Positions 1 to 9,026 of a stretch of 64,000 nucleotides of DNA are shown piece after piece (the stretch's first letter is position 1; each line of letters opens with the position of its first letter). The stretch spans positions 98,943-162,942 of the forward strand of contig CANJUR010000007.1 of assembly GCA_947477565.1 (NCBI GenBank). Reading direction: 5' to 3'. The DNA comes from Deltaproteobacteria bacterium (GTDB lineage: Bacteria; Myxococcota_A; Polyangia; Polyangiales; Ga0077539). The translations under genes and the position numbers were made by a program. The notes below the pieces were generated by a model. The model saw only the letters and a list, made by a program, of their open reading frames with translations. It did not search any database and was not told where the DNA came from.

Positions 1-1304
1 AGAGCACCGTGGTGAACGCCTGGGTGGGCGCTCCACTCTCGGCGGTCGGGGTGCTGCCAACCACCGCGCGGGTCTACTGGCTGCGCCAGGGAGCAGCGCG
101 CTCGCGGGTACTGGATACGCGTGGGGGCCTGCGGGAGGGAGCGATCGAGGCGCTGCCGGAGACGCTGCGCGCACTCGAGGCCGAGGGGCGCGCCGTCGCC
201 CACGTGGAGCTGTTTCACCCGAGCGGTTCACTGACCCACCTCGAGTTGCTCGATACCCCTGGGAGCAATTCGACCGATGGCATCGACCCGGCGGTGACCC
301 GGCACGCGCTCGGCCTCGCAGATCTGGCGCTCTGGATCTTCGACGCGCGCCAGGCGGGAAAGCAGAGTGAACTCGATGCGTTGCGGGCGGTGCGTGCGGA
401 GGGTGTCCCGGTGCTGGGGGCCGTCAACAAGGCCGACGCCGTCGGGGTCGCTGAGGTAGCGGAGGTCCATCGAATGCTTCGTGACGTGCTCGGCGACGAG
501 GCTCCGCTTCTCGGTTCGTTTGGTGCGCGTGCGGTCTTGACGGGGGTCGAGGCGCCGGACTGGAAGGCGTTTCGGGTTTCGGTTGCCGAGCGGGTTGTCG
601 CAAGGCGGGACGCGTGGAAGCGACTGCGGGCGTCTGTGCGTCTGCGGGCGATTCTCGCGAAAGTACGATGTTCGATGGAGGAAAAGGACGTCGCTGAGTT
701 TGCCCGGCGCAGCATCGAGGCGCAACTCGTGGATGCGCTAAACGCGCTGCGCCAGGCGGTGTCGGAGCGATCGATCCTGGTCCGTCGCGAGGTCGCCGCG
801 TCGCTGCGCGAACAGTGGCCGTCGCTGCGTGGGAAAAACGCCGTGCCGTCTGAGGATGTCCTCCGCGATGTCGTCGCAGAACTGGTGCATCACTGCATCC
901 AGCGAGAGCATTTGACCCTGTTGGAAGAGCGCGGTGCGGTCGAGGCGCTCGCGGTCGCCGCCGGTGTCGTGCGCCCCGGGCTCGGGGCGGTGTTTACGGC
1001 GCCAGTCGATGGAATGATTCGCGCGGCGGCGTCGGAGGGCGTTCGAGACGCTCTCGACGAGTCGTTGCGGCCTTCAGCCCTTGGACAGGTCGCGAGTGTG
1101 CCTGCTCAAGGGCTCGACATCGGGGACCCGTGGCGCGAGGTGTCTGCTGCGCTCGACGCGACCCGAGCACCGGCAGACCTGCACACGGTGATGCTCGCGG
1201 TCGCGCTCGGTGCGGCGCTGAAGTGTGCGAAGCGATCGTCGGATGCGCTCGCGGAGTCGCTCGGGATCAAAGTTCCTGATGCAATCTCGGAGCCGAAGGG
1301 CTAG
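1..1304 (+). CDS. Dynamin-like GTPase, 5' end outside window
   Basis: The frame is open to the left edge. Its first visible residues, Ser-Thr-Val-Val-Asn, look like the end of a GKST P-loop, so the true start lies outside. G2 is probably the Thr pair in LPTT, G3 is LLDTPG and G4 is NKAD. This G-domain is followed by about 230 residues that are largely alpha-helical and charged. Known family: dynamin-like and ribosome-associated bacterial GTPases, which act at membranes or on ribosomes; the exact subgroup cannot be told here. There is no membrane segment, but a Gly/Ala-rich hydrophobic patch lies near residue 320. It ends 76 bp before rpoN, so co-transcription is possible. Confidence 0.7.
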   Translation, partial: STVVNAWVGAPLSAVGVLPTTARVYWLRQGAARSRVLDTRGGLREGAIEALPETLRALEAEGRAVAHVELFHPSGSLTHLELLDTPGSNSTDGIDPAVTRHALGLADLALWIFDARQAGKQSELDALRAVRAEGVPVLGAVNKADAVGVAEVAEVHRMLRDVLGDEAPLLGSFGARAVLTGVEAPDWKAFRVSVAERVVARRDAWKRLRASVRLRAILAKVRCSMEEKDVAEFARRSIEAQLVDALNALRQAVSERSILVRREVAASLREQWPSLRGKNAVPSEDVLRDVVAELVHHCIQREHLTLLEERGAVEALAVAAGVVRPGLGAVFTAPVDGMIRAAASEGVRDALDESLRPSALGQVASVPAQGLDIGDPWREVSAALDATRAPADLHTVMLAVALGAALKCAKRSSDALAESLGIKVPDAISEPKG

Positions 1305-1380
1305 GCTCTGTTTTGCAGCGCGGAGGTAGGAATCGCCTCGAAGTTTCTGTGTGCGGGTTCGGGCAGAGGAGAAGTCGCGG

Positions 1381-2934
1381 ATGGAGATCAAGCTCGTTCA
1401 GGGGTTGCACCAGAAGCTGGTGATGACCCCGCAGCTTCAGATGGCAATCAAGCTGCTGCAACTCTCCCGCCTGGAACTCATCGACGCAGTCCGCGAGGAG
1501 ATGATGGGCAACCCGATCCTCGATGACGGTGCTGACGGCAATGATCCTGGCGATCGCGCAGCGGAAGCCGCGGAGACCCCGACCGTGGACCGGGTGGCAG
1601 CCCTCGACGATCAGCGGCAGCATCTCCCAACCAGTCAGGAAGACCGGGCGGCCATTTCCGAGACGACCCAGGAGGATTATTGGGAGAAGTTTCTTGATGC
1701 GTACGCCAACCAGGCGCCGCTTCCGGCTACGACTCGGGGGTCAAGCGAGGACATGCCCTCCCTCGAGGCGACGCTCACCCGCCGCACGACCCTCAGCGAT
1801 CACCTCGAACAGCAGATCCGTCTCTCGACCTTCCGCGAAACAGAGCTGAAGTTCGCCATGTTGATCGTGCATAACCTCGACGACAGCGGGTATCTCAACC
1901 TCAGCAGCATCGCGCTGGACGACGATGTCGAGGGCGAGGCGCCGAAGATTCGCACCGCCTCGGAGACCGAGGCTGCTGGCCGGGCTCTTTCCATTGAAGA
2001 CCTCGCTCGTGAAGTGGGTCTCGACCCGGAGGATGCGGACGAGGTTCTTCGGATGATCCAGAGCCTCGATCCGGTGGGGGTGGCCTCACGCGACCTGCGG
2101 GAGTGCCTGCTCGTGCAGGCAGAGCACTTTGGCTACGACAGCGACAACATACTCTGGCAGGTGATCGATCGGCACCTGCCCAACGTGGAGCGTCGTAACT
2201 TCCAGGCGATCGCGCGCGACCTTCACTGTGAGCTTACGGACGTCTACGAGGCCTCGAAATTCATCAGCACGATGGAGCCTCGTCCGGGACGCAATTTCAC
2301 CTCCGAAGAGCCGTCGTACATCACGCCCGATGTCTATGTGCACAAGGTCGGTGATGACTACGTGGTCAGCACCAACGACGACGGCATGCCCAAGCTCAAG
2401 ATCAACGAGCAGCAGGCTCGCGCGCTCATGAAGGACCCGAAGGCCCGTGAGTTTGTTCAAGGCAAACTGGCCGCGGCGAAGTGGTTCGTTCGTTCGCTAG
2501 ACCAGCGGCAGAAGACCATCGTGAAGGTCACTCAGAGCATCGTGGAGAAGCAGCACGACTTCTTCGAGAAGGGCATCGAGTTCCTGAAACCGATGATCCT
2601 GCGAGACGTGGCCGACGCGGTAGGCATGCACGAAAGCACCATCTCGCGCGTCACGACCAACAAGTACGTGCACACCCCGCGCGGTATCTTCGAGCTCAAG
2701 TACTTCTTCAACAGCTCCATCCGCCGCATCGCGGAGGAGGACATCGCCAGCGAGAGCGTGAAGCAGGCGATCAAGAAGATCGTCGCTCAGGAAGACTCGC
2801 AGGCGCCGCTCTCCGACGAGCAGATCGTCAAGGAGTTGGTGCATCAGAAGATCGTGATCGCGCGGCGTACCGTCGCGAAGTATCGCGAAATGCTGGGGAT
2901 CCTCTCCAGCGCCAAGCGCAAGCAATATTACTGA
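1381..2934 (+). CDS. rpoN: RNA polymerase sigma-54 factor RpoN
   Basis: This is the sigma factor that directs polymerase to -24/-12 promoters and needs AAA+ activators. The N-terminal Gln/Leu-rich activator-binding region is clear (LHQKLVMTPQLQMAIKLLQL). The core-binding region follows, and the C-terminal RpoN box reads ARRTVAKYREMLGI. At 517 residues the length is normal. I chose ATG 1381 because GAGGAGAAG lies 7-15 bases upstream; a GTG 30 bases earlier would only add an unconserved leader. Downstream are hpf and ptsN, the classical rpoN neighbourhood. No lptB or rapZ is present here. Confidence 0.97.
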   Translation: MEIKLVQGLHQKLVMTPQLQMAIKLLQLSRLELIDAVREEMMGNPILDDGADGNDPGDRAAEAAETPTVDRVAALDDQRQHLPTSQEDRAAISETTQEDYWEKFLDAYANQAPLPATTRGSSEDMPSLEATLTRRTTLSDHLEQQIRLSTFRETELKFAMLIVHNLDDSGYLNLSSIALDDDVEGEAPKIRTASETEAAGRALSIEDLAREVGLDPEDADEVLRMIQSLDPVGVASRDLRECLLVQAEHFGYDSDNILWQVIDRHLPNVERRNFQAIARDLHCELTDVYEASKFISTMEPRPGRNFTSEEPSYITPDVYVHKVGDDYVVSTNDDGMPKLKINEQQARALMKDPKAREFVQGKLAAAKWFVRSLDQRQKTIVKVTQSIVEKQHDFFEKGIEFLKPMILRDVADAVGMHESTISRVTTNKYVHTPRGIFELKYFFNSSIRRIAEEDIASESVKQAIKKIVAQEDSQAPLSDEQIVKELVHQKIVIARRTVAKYREMLGILSSAKRKQYY

Positions 2935-3017
2935 CCGCGGAGCGTTGGTCGCTTCCGTTGAATTCCTTTCGATGGCCTCTACCCACGCACCGTCGAAGGG
3001 AGTAGGTCTACAACTAC

Positions 3018-3043
3018 GTCGGCGGTTGCTCGCCCGCGCCGAC
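3018..3043. promoter_or_regulatory. Inverted repeat in the hpf leader
   Basis: GTCGGCG and CGCCGAC form perfect 7-bp arms around a 12-base loop, 85 bases before the hpf start. There is no T-tract, so it is either a weak rpoN terminator or a leader hairpin for hpf. Confidence 0.25.
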
Positions 3044-3127
3044 GAAGAAGCGTTTAGGGGCTGAGCATGGCGCACGACAGAAGCTCCGACTCCGAGGTCT
3101 GACTCTGTTGCGCCGATGGAGGACGTG

Positions 3128-3475
3128 ATGGGCATTGCGATCACCTTCAGACACCTCTCTCCGAGCGACGCGCTCAAGGGGTACGTCCACGAAAAACTCG
3201 AGCGTGTGCAGAAGTATCTGCGCCAACCGCTCGACGCGCATGTGACTCTCTTCACGGAGAAGCACCTGCACGTGGCCGAGGTCTCCTTCGCTTCCGAGGG
3301 CCGCCACTATCAGGCGCGCCACGACAGCGAAGATATGTACAAGTCCATCGACCTCGTGATCGACAAGGTGGAACATCAGATTTCGCGTCACCACGACGCC
3401 TCCACGCGCAACAAGAAGGGCGGAGAGAACCTCCGCGATGCGCCCCTCGTCGCCGAGCCTGACGACGCCGACTGA
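3128..3475 (+). CDS. hpf: Ribosome hibernation promoting factor (short HPF)
   Basis: A 115-residue protein of the HPF/RaiA family, which binds the 30S decoding site and inactivates ribosomes in stationary phase. The single S30AE-like domain shows the usual pattern: FRHLSPSDALKGYVHEKLERV at the start and a basic-acidic helix pair (SEDMYKSIDLVIDKVEHQI). The C-terminal tail is charged, and the long-HPF dimerisation domain is absent. I chose ATG 3128 over ATG 3116 because a perfect GGAGG sits five bases upstream of it. The link to rpoN and ptsN is conserved in many proteobacteria. Confidence 0.93.
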   Translation: MGIAITFRHLSPSDALKGYVHEKLERVQKYLRQPLDAHVTLFTEKHLHVAEVSFASEGRHYQARHDSEDMYKSIDLVIDKVEHQISRHHDASTRNKKGGENLRDAPLVAEPDDAD

Positions 3476-3556
3476 GCGGCTTCTTCCCCGACCCTCCTCC
3501 CCCTCATTGCTGACGCTTTACACGCTCGCGCTCCCAGAGTATCCCGCGCTCCCGTG

Positions 3557-4021
3557 ATGCGGTTCAGCGATCTTCTCACTCCCGCGCGCATCTCAACGAC
3601 CTTTCGGGTCTCGTCGAAGGACGAGGCCCTCGAAGAACTCGGTAGCCTGTTGATTCAGGAGTCCGAACTCTCCGATGTTTCCACGGTCATTCAGGTGTTG
3701 CGTGACCGTGAGGGCCTCGCCTCGACCGGCGTCGGCGACGAGGTGGCCATCCCTCACGGACGGCTCCCGAATCTCACTCAGATCGTCGCGGCCATCGCTA
3801 TTGCTCCCGAGGGTGTGGAGTTCGACTCGATCGATCGTCGGCCCGTTCGAATCTTCATCGCCGTGCTGGCTCCCGATCGGGCTCCAGGGGACCACCTTCG
3901 CGTCCTGGGGCGGGTCTCTCGGCTGCTACGCGATGCTCGGGTGCGCGCCGAACTGATCGCCTCCCGCACCCCTGCTCAAGTGCTCGCGCTCCTCGAGGCC
4001 GAAGAGGACCAGCTTCGCTGA
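3557..4021 (+). CDS. ptsN: PTS IIA-like nitrogen regulatory protein (EIIA-Ntr)
   Basis: This is a PTS EIIA type 2 domain of 154 residues. The phospho-accepting histidine is in VAIPHGR, and GVGDEVAIPHGRLPNL is the family signature. Known members receive phosphate from NPr and regulate potassium uptake, nitrogen control and envelope stress by protein contact, without transporting sugar. ATG 3557 is preferred to the in-frame GTG just before it. It is the third gene of the rpoN group. No gene for NPr or EI-Ntr is visible in the window. Confidence 0.93.
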   Translation: MRFSDLLTPARISTTFRVSSKDEALEELGSLLIQESELSDVSTVIQVLRDREGLASTGVGDEVAIPHGRLPNLTQIVAAIAIAPEGVEFDSIDRRPVRIFIAVLAPDRAPGDHLRVLGRVSRLLRDARVRAELIASRTPAQVLALLEAEEDQLR

Positions 4022-4041
4022 GTTCGCGCCACCGCTTCAGG

Positions 4042-5313
4042 ATGAAACCTCGGCGAGCGATGATGGTGGCAATCCTGGCTTATTCGGGATCTGCGTGCGC
4101 GTTGCGCCAACATCAGGAGGTCGTTGTCATCGTGCAACCCGAGGAAACTCTACGCGGTTATGCGACGGGTCCGCTTTCCCTCGGTGAGTCGCCAACTGAT
4201 GTGACCGCCAGGCAAATCAACCTGGCTCTCGATGGCTACGGCATCTGGCTCGACTCTGCCGAATACGGGAGAATCTGGCGGCCCAACGAGGCTCTCGTCC
4301 ACGGGACGTTCGCTCCCTACGCGAGTGAAGGTCGCTGGATCGCGACCACCAGCGGCTGGTACTGGCAGAGCACATTCGCGTGGGGGCGGATCCCCTTTCA
4401 TTACGGTCGTTGGGTGCTCGAAGGGTCGTTGTGGTCGTGGGTGCCTGGTTCGCAATTTGCGCCCTCATGGGTGGATTGGCGCATCGGCGGGGGCTGGGTC
4501 GGCTGGGCGGCGCTGGCCCCGATCAATGCACGATCCTGGTCGCCGTTTGCCTACTGCGCTCACGCTGGTATGGGCAACCCTGGGGTCGAAAGTCGGCTTG
4601 TTCGCGGTGCAGCGGGCAGTTCGCTCTATGCGCGCACCACCGCGGTCGCCACCGATGGGGATACCCCTCGCGGACCCCTGGCCTCGCCTGGGACAGTCGC
4701 CGCTGTGCCGCTGCCACAGGTCTGGAACACCCCAGTTCCCAACCCGTCCCCCATGGCCAGGTCCACCGCGGCGTTGGCATCGGCGGTCGGTATCGACTCG
4801 GTCGAGCACATTCCCGTGGCGCGATCCCACCAGGCGTCCCCAGTGCTCGATCCTCCGGTCGGCGGTGTCGCGGTGGTCATCCGCGATCGCGACCTCCTCG
4901 GCATGTCCGAGGGGCCGAGCGTACGTGGACCCATCGGGGCCACGCCCACCTTACCGATTGAGGTAATCAGGCCCGGTCCGTCCAGGGTTGAGTTCGTGTC
5001 CCCGGTCGGCGGGGTGACTTTCGCTGATGGTGCCCCGCCGCCGCTGCCACCGCCTCCTGACGGCGCAGCACCGGGAGGCTTCTTCGGCTCCTATCCGATG
5101 CGACCGCCGATGGCTTTTTCGTCGCGTCGCGCGTCGATGGGCGCGACGTCGTTCGGGGGCGCTTCGGTCATCGTCGCCCCGTCGCCGCAGCCGGTCGCGC
5201 AAGCAGTCGCTCAACCCCGGTCCGTCGGCGCCAGCGGGGTATGGTTTGGCTCGCGAGGTGGATCCGTAGCGCCCTCGCCTCGCCCCAGCGGTCCCCTCAG
5301 CTCCGTTCGGTAG
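4042..5313 (+). CDS. DUF6600-like secreted lipoprotein, Trp/Tyr-rich
   Basis: The first ~20 residues are a signal peptide ending in a probable lipobox (YSGSAC). Residues ~60-165 are rich in Trp, Tyr and Gly with repeated W-x-P/W-x-W patterns (YGRIWRPN, GWYWQ, WSWVPGS, GGGWVGWAALAP), typical of DUF6600/YXWGXW envelope proteins of unknown function. The second half is Pro/Ser/Ala/Val-rich and looks disordered. The ATG lies 20 bases after ptsN, so it may be read with it. No catalytic motif is seen. The role is unknown; an envelope location is inferred. Confidence 0.75.
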   Translation: MKPRRAMMVAILAYSGSACALRQHQEVVVIVQPEETLRGYATGPLSLGESPTDVTARQINLALDGYGIWLDSAEYGRIWRPNEALVHGTFAPYASEGRWIATTSGWYWQSTFAWGRIPFHYGRWVLEGSLWSWVPGSQFAPSWVDWRIGGGWVGWAALAPINARSWSPFAYCAHAGMGNPGVESRLVRGAAGSSLYARTTAVATDGDTPRGPLASPGTVAAVPLPQVWNTPVPNPSPMARSTAALASAVGIDSVEHIPVARSHQASPVLDPPVGGVAVVIRDRDLLGMSEGPSVRGPIGATPTLPIEVIRPGPSRVEFVSPVGGVTFADGAPPPLPPPPDGAAPGGFFGSYPMRPPMAFSSRRASMGATSFGGASVIVAPSPQPVAQAVAQPRSVGASGVWFGSRGGSVAPSPRPSGPLSSVR

Positions 5314-5453
5314 TCAGGTCAGCTGGTCACAAGAGCCCCATGCGCCCGCTCTGTTCTCGCGCTTGCGTGAGGTCGAGCGGCGGAGGTACGTATTCAGTCG
5401 ATGAGCCGCGCTGGCGTTATCAATCAACCATTGGACCTTTCGTGAGGCTTGTG

Positions 5454-7280
5454 ATGACGCACAGCATCGGACGACTTCCCTGGCTCGCGGTGGTGCTCGC
5501 GGCGAGTTGTTCGCCCGGGCAGGACAATGTGACGGTGCTCATCCCGGATGCAGGCGTGCGCCGCGACGTGGGCGTCAGTCGGGACACCGGCACCGTGGTC
5601 AACCGCGACGGAGGTCCTCCAGGGACGTGCGTGGACACCGATCGCGACGGACTTTCGGACTCCGTGGAAGGCGCGCCGTCGCAAGATACGGACACCGACG
5701 GGACGCCCGACTTCCGCGACGATGACTCGGATAACGACGGCTACACCGACGCCGACGAGGCGCGGCGGGCATACCCCCGGTACGACACCATGCCGCGAAC
5801 GCTCACCTGCGGCAGCGTCGGCGACAATTGCGACGGCACCGACTCGGTGCCCAACCAACGCGACTCCGACTCCGACGACGACGGACTCACCGACCGCGAG
5901 GAGTTCATGGCGGGCACCAACCCGTGCAACGCCGACACGGACGGTGACGGCGCGACGGATCTCATCGAGAGCGCCGCAATGTCCGATGGCCGCAGCGCAG
6001 ACTCCCGGCCACCCGAGAGTTCCCTCTACGTCGTGCTGCCCTACTACCCCCCGCCGATGACCGGGCCGCACGAGTTTCGAGAGTTTACGTTCTCCACGCG
6101 AATCCGCCTCGCGGACGTGTTCTTCCTCGTCGATAACTCTGCCTCGATGCAGCCCGTGATCATGGCCCTGCGGACGAACCTGAACACCATCGTCGCGGGT
6201 GTGCAGATGGCGATTCCCGACGTACGCATCGGCGTCGGATCGTTCGACAGCATGCCGTTTCTCCCTTCGGGACAGCCCGGCAGCCCGGGGGACTACACCC
6301 TCTGGGTACGCCAGGCGATGAGCGCCGATGTGACCGCCTCGCAGCGCGCCTTCGACGTGATGCGCACCATCGACACTGACACCAGCGGTCGGTTTTTCGG
6401 CGGCGACAACCCGGAAGACCAGACCGAGGCCATCTACGAAGTCGTCCAGGGCGGCGGGTCGCGCGGCCACGAGACCGACCCGGCTGCGCTGCGTTCGGTG
6501 CGAAACGCGCTCGATCCGGCGGGCAACGGCTGGGTGCCGCGGGTGGACCCCGCCCGCGATTGCGGCGCAAGCGCCACCAATCCCCGCTATGGCTGGGGGT
6601 GCTTCGCCGAGGGGAGGGTTCCCATCGTGGTGCTGGCCTCCGACGCGCCCTGGTACGACGGGTGTTTCGCCTCGGACGCGGCGCTCTATCGCTCTTCGCA
6701 GGGGCACAACTGCGAGGAGGTCGTGACGGCCCTCAACGCGCGCGGTGGGTTCTTCGTCGGCATCGACGTGGGACTGGGCGTCGGCGGGGCCACGTACATC
6801 AACTCCCAGTTGCTCGCGACGCGCACCCGCACCACAGACGGCTCCGGCGCGCCGGTGGTGTTCGGCCCGGGGCGCGCGGTCGGGGCCGTCGCGGCGCAGG
6901 TCGTCGATGCGGTCACCCGGCTCGCCGGCAGCTCGCGGCAGGACATCACGACACGCACCGAGGGAGATCCCGCCGCGGTGGGCATCCCGATGGGGCGAAC
7001 CACCGCGGACTTCATCCGCGCGGTGGTTCCGCTGCGGGGTGTTCCGGCCATGCCCGTTGGCTACGAGCGCCAGGACATGACGACCTTCTACAACGTGTCG
7101 CCGACCACCCAGGTCGAGTTTCGGGCGGACTTCTTCAACGACTTCGTCGAAGGAGCGGCGACCGCCAGGCTCTTCCGCGCAACCATCAACGTGATCGGTC
7201 GCGGAGGCACGGTGGTCGATACCCGACCGGTGTACATCGTCGTCCCGGCCCAGGGCAGCGGCATCGGCGCGCCGGGCTGA
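5454..7280 (+). CDS. VWA-domain lipoprotein with Asp-rich calcium repeats
   Basis: A lipoprotein signal (VVLAASC) follows ATG 5454; the frame is open further upstream, but that part lacks protein character. Residues ~55-165 carry thrombospondin-type-3-like acidic repeats (DTDRDGLSD, DSDSDDDGLTD, NADTDGDGATD) expected to bind calcium. From about residue 218 there is a von Willebrand A-like domain with the MIDAS start VFFLVDNSASM. Cysteine-containing segments follow. Known proteins of this build are surface adhesion or binding proteins of myxobacteria; the ligand is unknown. It is convergent with the next gene, and the two stop codons abut. Confidence 0.85.
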   Translation: MTHSIGRLPWLAVVLAASCSPGQDNVTVLIPDAGVRRDVGVSRDTGTVVNRDGGPPGTCVDTDRDGLSDSVEGAPSQDTDTDGTPDFRDDDSDNDGYTDADEARRAYPRYDTMPRTLTCGSVGDNCDGTDSVPNQRDSDSDDDGLTDREEFMAGTNPCNADTDGDGATDLIESAAMSDGRSADSRPPESSLYVVLPYYPPPMTGPHEFREFTFSTRIRLADVFFLVDNSASMQPVIMALRTNLNTIVAGVQMAIPDVRIGVGSFDSMPFLPSGQPGSPGDYTLWVRQAMSADVTASQRAFDVMRTIDTDTSGRFFGGDNPEDQTEAIYEVVQGGGSRGHETDPAALRSVRNALDPAGNGWVPRVDPARDCGASATNPRYGWGCFAEGRVPIVVLASDAPWYDGCFASDAALYRSSQGHNCEEVVTALNARGGFFVGIDVGLGVGGATYINSQLLATRTRTTDGSGAPVVFGPGRAVGAVAAQVVDAVTRLAGSSRQDITTRTEGDPAAVGIPMGRTTADFIRAVVPLRGVPAMPVGYERQDMTTFYNVSPTTQVEFRADFFNDFVEGAATARLFRATINVIGRGGTVVDTRPVYIVVPAQGSGIGAPG

Positions 7281-9026
7281 TCAGCGGGTTCGCGCGCACC
7301 CGTCGAGGGGCCGCGCGATCCGCGCGTAGACGAACAGCACCCCGCGGACCTCTCCCTCCCTCCGGTAGCCGCAGCGCTCCAAAAGCACCCGAAAATCGTT
7401 TCCCCCCATGTGCTCGACCTCGCGGTCGAGGGTCACCACCGATGGGGTCTGCGCGATGACGGCGTCGCGGACGTCATCGACGGTCGCGATGTGCAGCCGA
7501 TCGCGTAGCGCCGGGTCGCCCATCGAAACGGGCGCCTGCCGCGCGAAGTGGTTTTCTGTGCCCGGGAGCATGCGATCGGCGAGGCCGAGTGCAGAGCCGG
7601 GCCAGAGCGCGAGCACCGGGCCCGGATGGCGGTCGGAGACGCGGCGGACCTGCGCAGCGGCGTAGTCGAGGCGGCGGGGGCGGAAGGCGTGGAGACGAAA
7701 ATCGCCGTAGAGGCCCTCGCGCCAGCGGCGGTGGAAGCTCGGATAGCCCACGATGAAGTGCAGCGCGATGAGGCAGACGGGAAGCGCGAGGCGCGGGGCC
7801 AATGGACCCCGGAGAGCCCGATCGAGGTGTCCCAGGCTGAGCCCGGCGAGCAGCGCGAGGAGCGGAATCGCAGGGGTAAAATAGTGTTCTATGACCGGAA
7901 ACGGGACCAGAGCGGCGAGGAGCACGGAGGCCGCGGCGAGCGTAGGGGCGACCGTCTCGCGGGCCGGACGAGCGATGACGGCGAAGCCCGCGAGGAGGCA
8001 AAGCACGATGAACTCCGGCGCAAACGCCGAGAGGTGGTTCATCGAGACGAGGCCGAAGAGGCCGTGGATGTACGTGCTGCGCTGGGCCCACCAGGGCACC
8101 TGATCGGCAGGCCATGCGGCGTTCACGCGGTTGGCGTGAAATGCGAGATTGCCGAAGAGAAAGCCCTCCGGGGCCAGGCGAAACAGCGCGGCCAAAGGGA
8201 GCAGTGCCACTACCGCGCCGACCGTTGCGAGGAGTCCCCGGCGCGCGCGCTCCCACCACGATCGGCCCGCCGCGATGACGAGGAGCGCCAGAGGGACAGT
8301 CCAGAGGGCTACGAAGATTTGTTGATTGCCGGGCGCCCAGAGTGTCACCCGCAGCAGCACGAGGACCGCGAGAGCCCGTAGCCGGGGGAAGCGGGCGCCT
8401 CGCAGCCAGAGTGCGGCGACGATGGCGCCGACGAAGGGGAGGAGCAGAAGGCGCATGCCACCCACGAGGCCCGCGAGCGCACCTGCGAGGGTGGCCCGGG
8501 CGAGGGAGGGGCGCTGCGGCGACGACGCGAGCAGAGTGGCCCCGACCATGCAGAGCGCGGCCGGAGAGTAGGGCCGGATGCTCGGGATCCACTGCCAGGT
8601 GAGCTCATTGCAGGTGAACAGCGTCGCCGCGGTGACGGCTGCGAGGGGTGAGCCGGTTTCGCGTTTCACGCCGTGGGCGATGAGGCCGGCGGTGATTGCA
8701 CCGAGGAGGGAGAAAAAGACACGCTCGACCAGGAAGCGCGACGCGATGGCAGCGAGCGGGGCGAGCAGGAAGGGGAGGTACGGGGCCTGCGGGTAGAAGT
8801 AGTCCCGATAGGGAAGGCGGCCGTGGGCGACCAGTTCGGCGGCGATGGCGTAGAAGCCCTCGTCAACGTCCGCCGGGGTGCGTTGCCCGATGGCGATCAA
8901 CACGATGGCGGCGCCGATCGCGGAGAGCAGCGCGAGGCGGTGGGTCAGTGCGAAACGGCGCACTTGAGGGCGTTCAACTCTGGACGCGGTTGCGCCCGGC
9001 TCGTTTGGCCGTGAAGAGAAGCTCAT
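7281..9026 (-). CDS. GT-C family membrane glycosyltransferase-like protein
   Basis: A 581-residue polytopic protein with about 10-12 hydrophobic helices. Near the first loop it has the acidic pair ADVDEGFY, which in PMT/ArnT-type GT-C enzymes binds the lipid-phosphate sugar donor, followed by HGRLPYRDYFYPQAP. A soluble C-terminal part follows the last helix. Known relatives transfer sugars from polyprenyl phosphate to lipids or proteins on the periplasmic face; donor and acceptor are unknown. Its start overlaps the 3' end of the diguanylate cyclase gene by 53 bp on the same strand, so the pair is probably co-transcribed. Confidence 0.8.
   Translation of the reverse strand: MSFSSRPNEPGATASRVERPQVRRFALTHRLALLSAIGAAIVLIAIGQRTPADVDEGFYAIAAELVAHGRLPYRDYFYPQAPYLPFLLAPLAAIASRFLVERVFFSLLGAITAGLIAHGVKRETGSPLAAVTAATLFTCNELTWQWIPSIRPYSPAALCMVGATLLASSPQRPSLARATLAGALAGLVGGMRLLLLPFVGAIVAALWLRGARFPRLRALAVLVLLRVTLWAPGNQQIFVALWTVPLALLVIAAGRSWWERARRGLLATVGAVVALLPLAALFRLAPEGFLFGNLAFHANRVNAAWPADQVPWWAQRSTYIHGLFGLVSMNHLSAFAPEFIVLCLLAGFAVIARPARETVAPTLAAASVLLAALVPFPVIEHYFTPAIPLLALLAGLSLGHLDRALRGPLAPRLALPVCLIALHFIVGYPSFHRRWREGLYGDFRLHAFRPRRLDYAAAQVRRVSDRHPGPVLALWPGSALGLADRMLPGTENHFARQAPVSMGDPALRDRLHIATVDDVRDAVIAQTPSVVTLDREVEHMGGNDFRVLLERCGYRREGEVRGVLFVYARIARPLDGCARTR

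Noticed and set aside
5424..6707. Large minus-strand frame opposite the VWA lipoprotein
   Set aside because: It is a GC-skew shadow of the Asp-rich repeats and has no recognisable domain.
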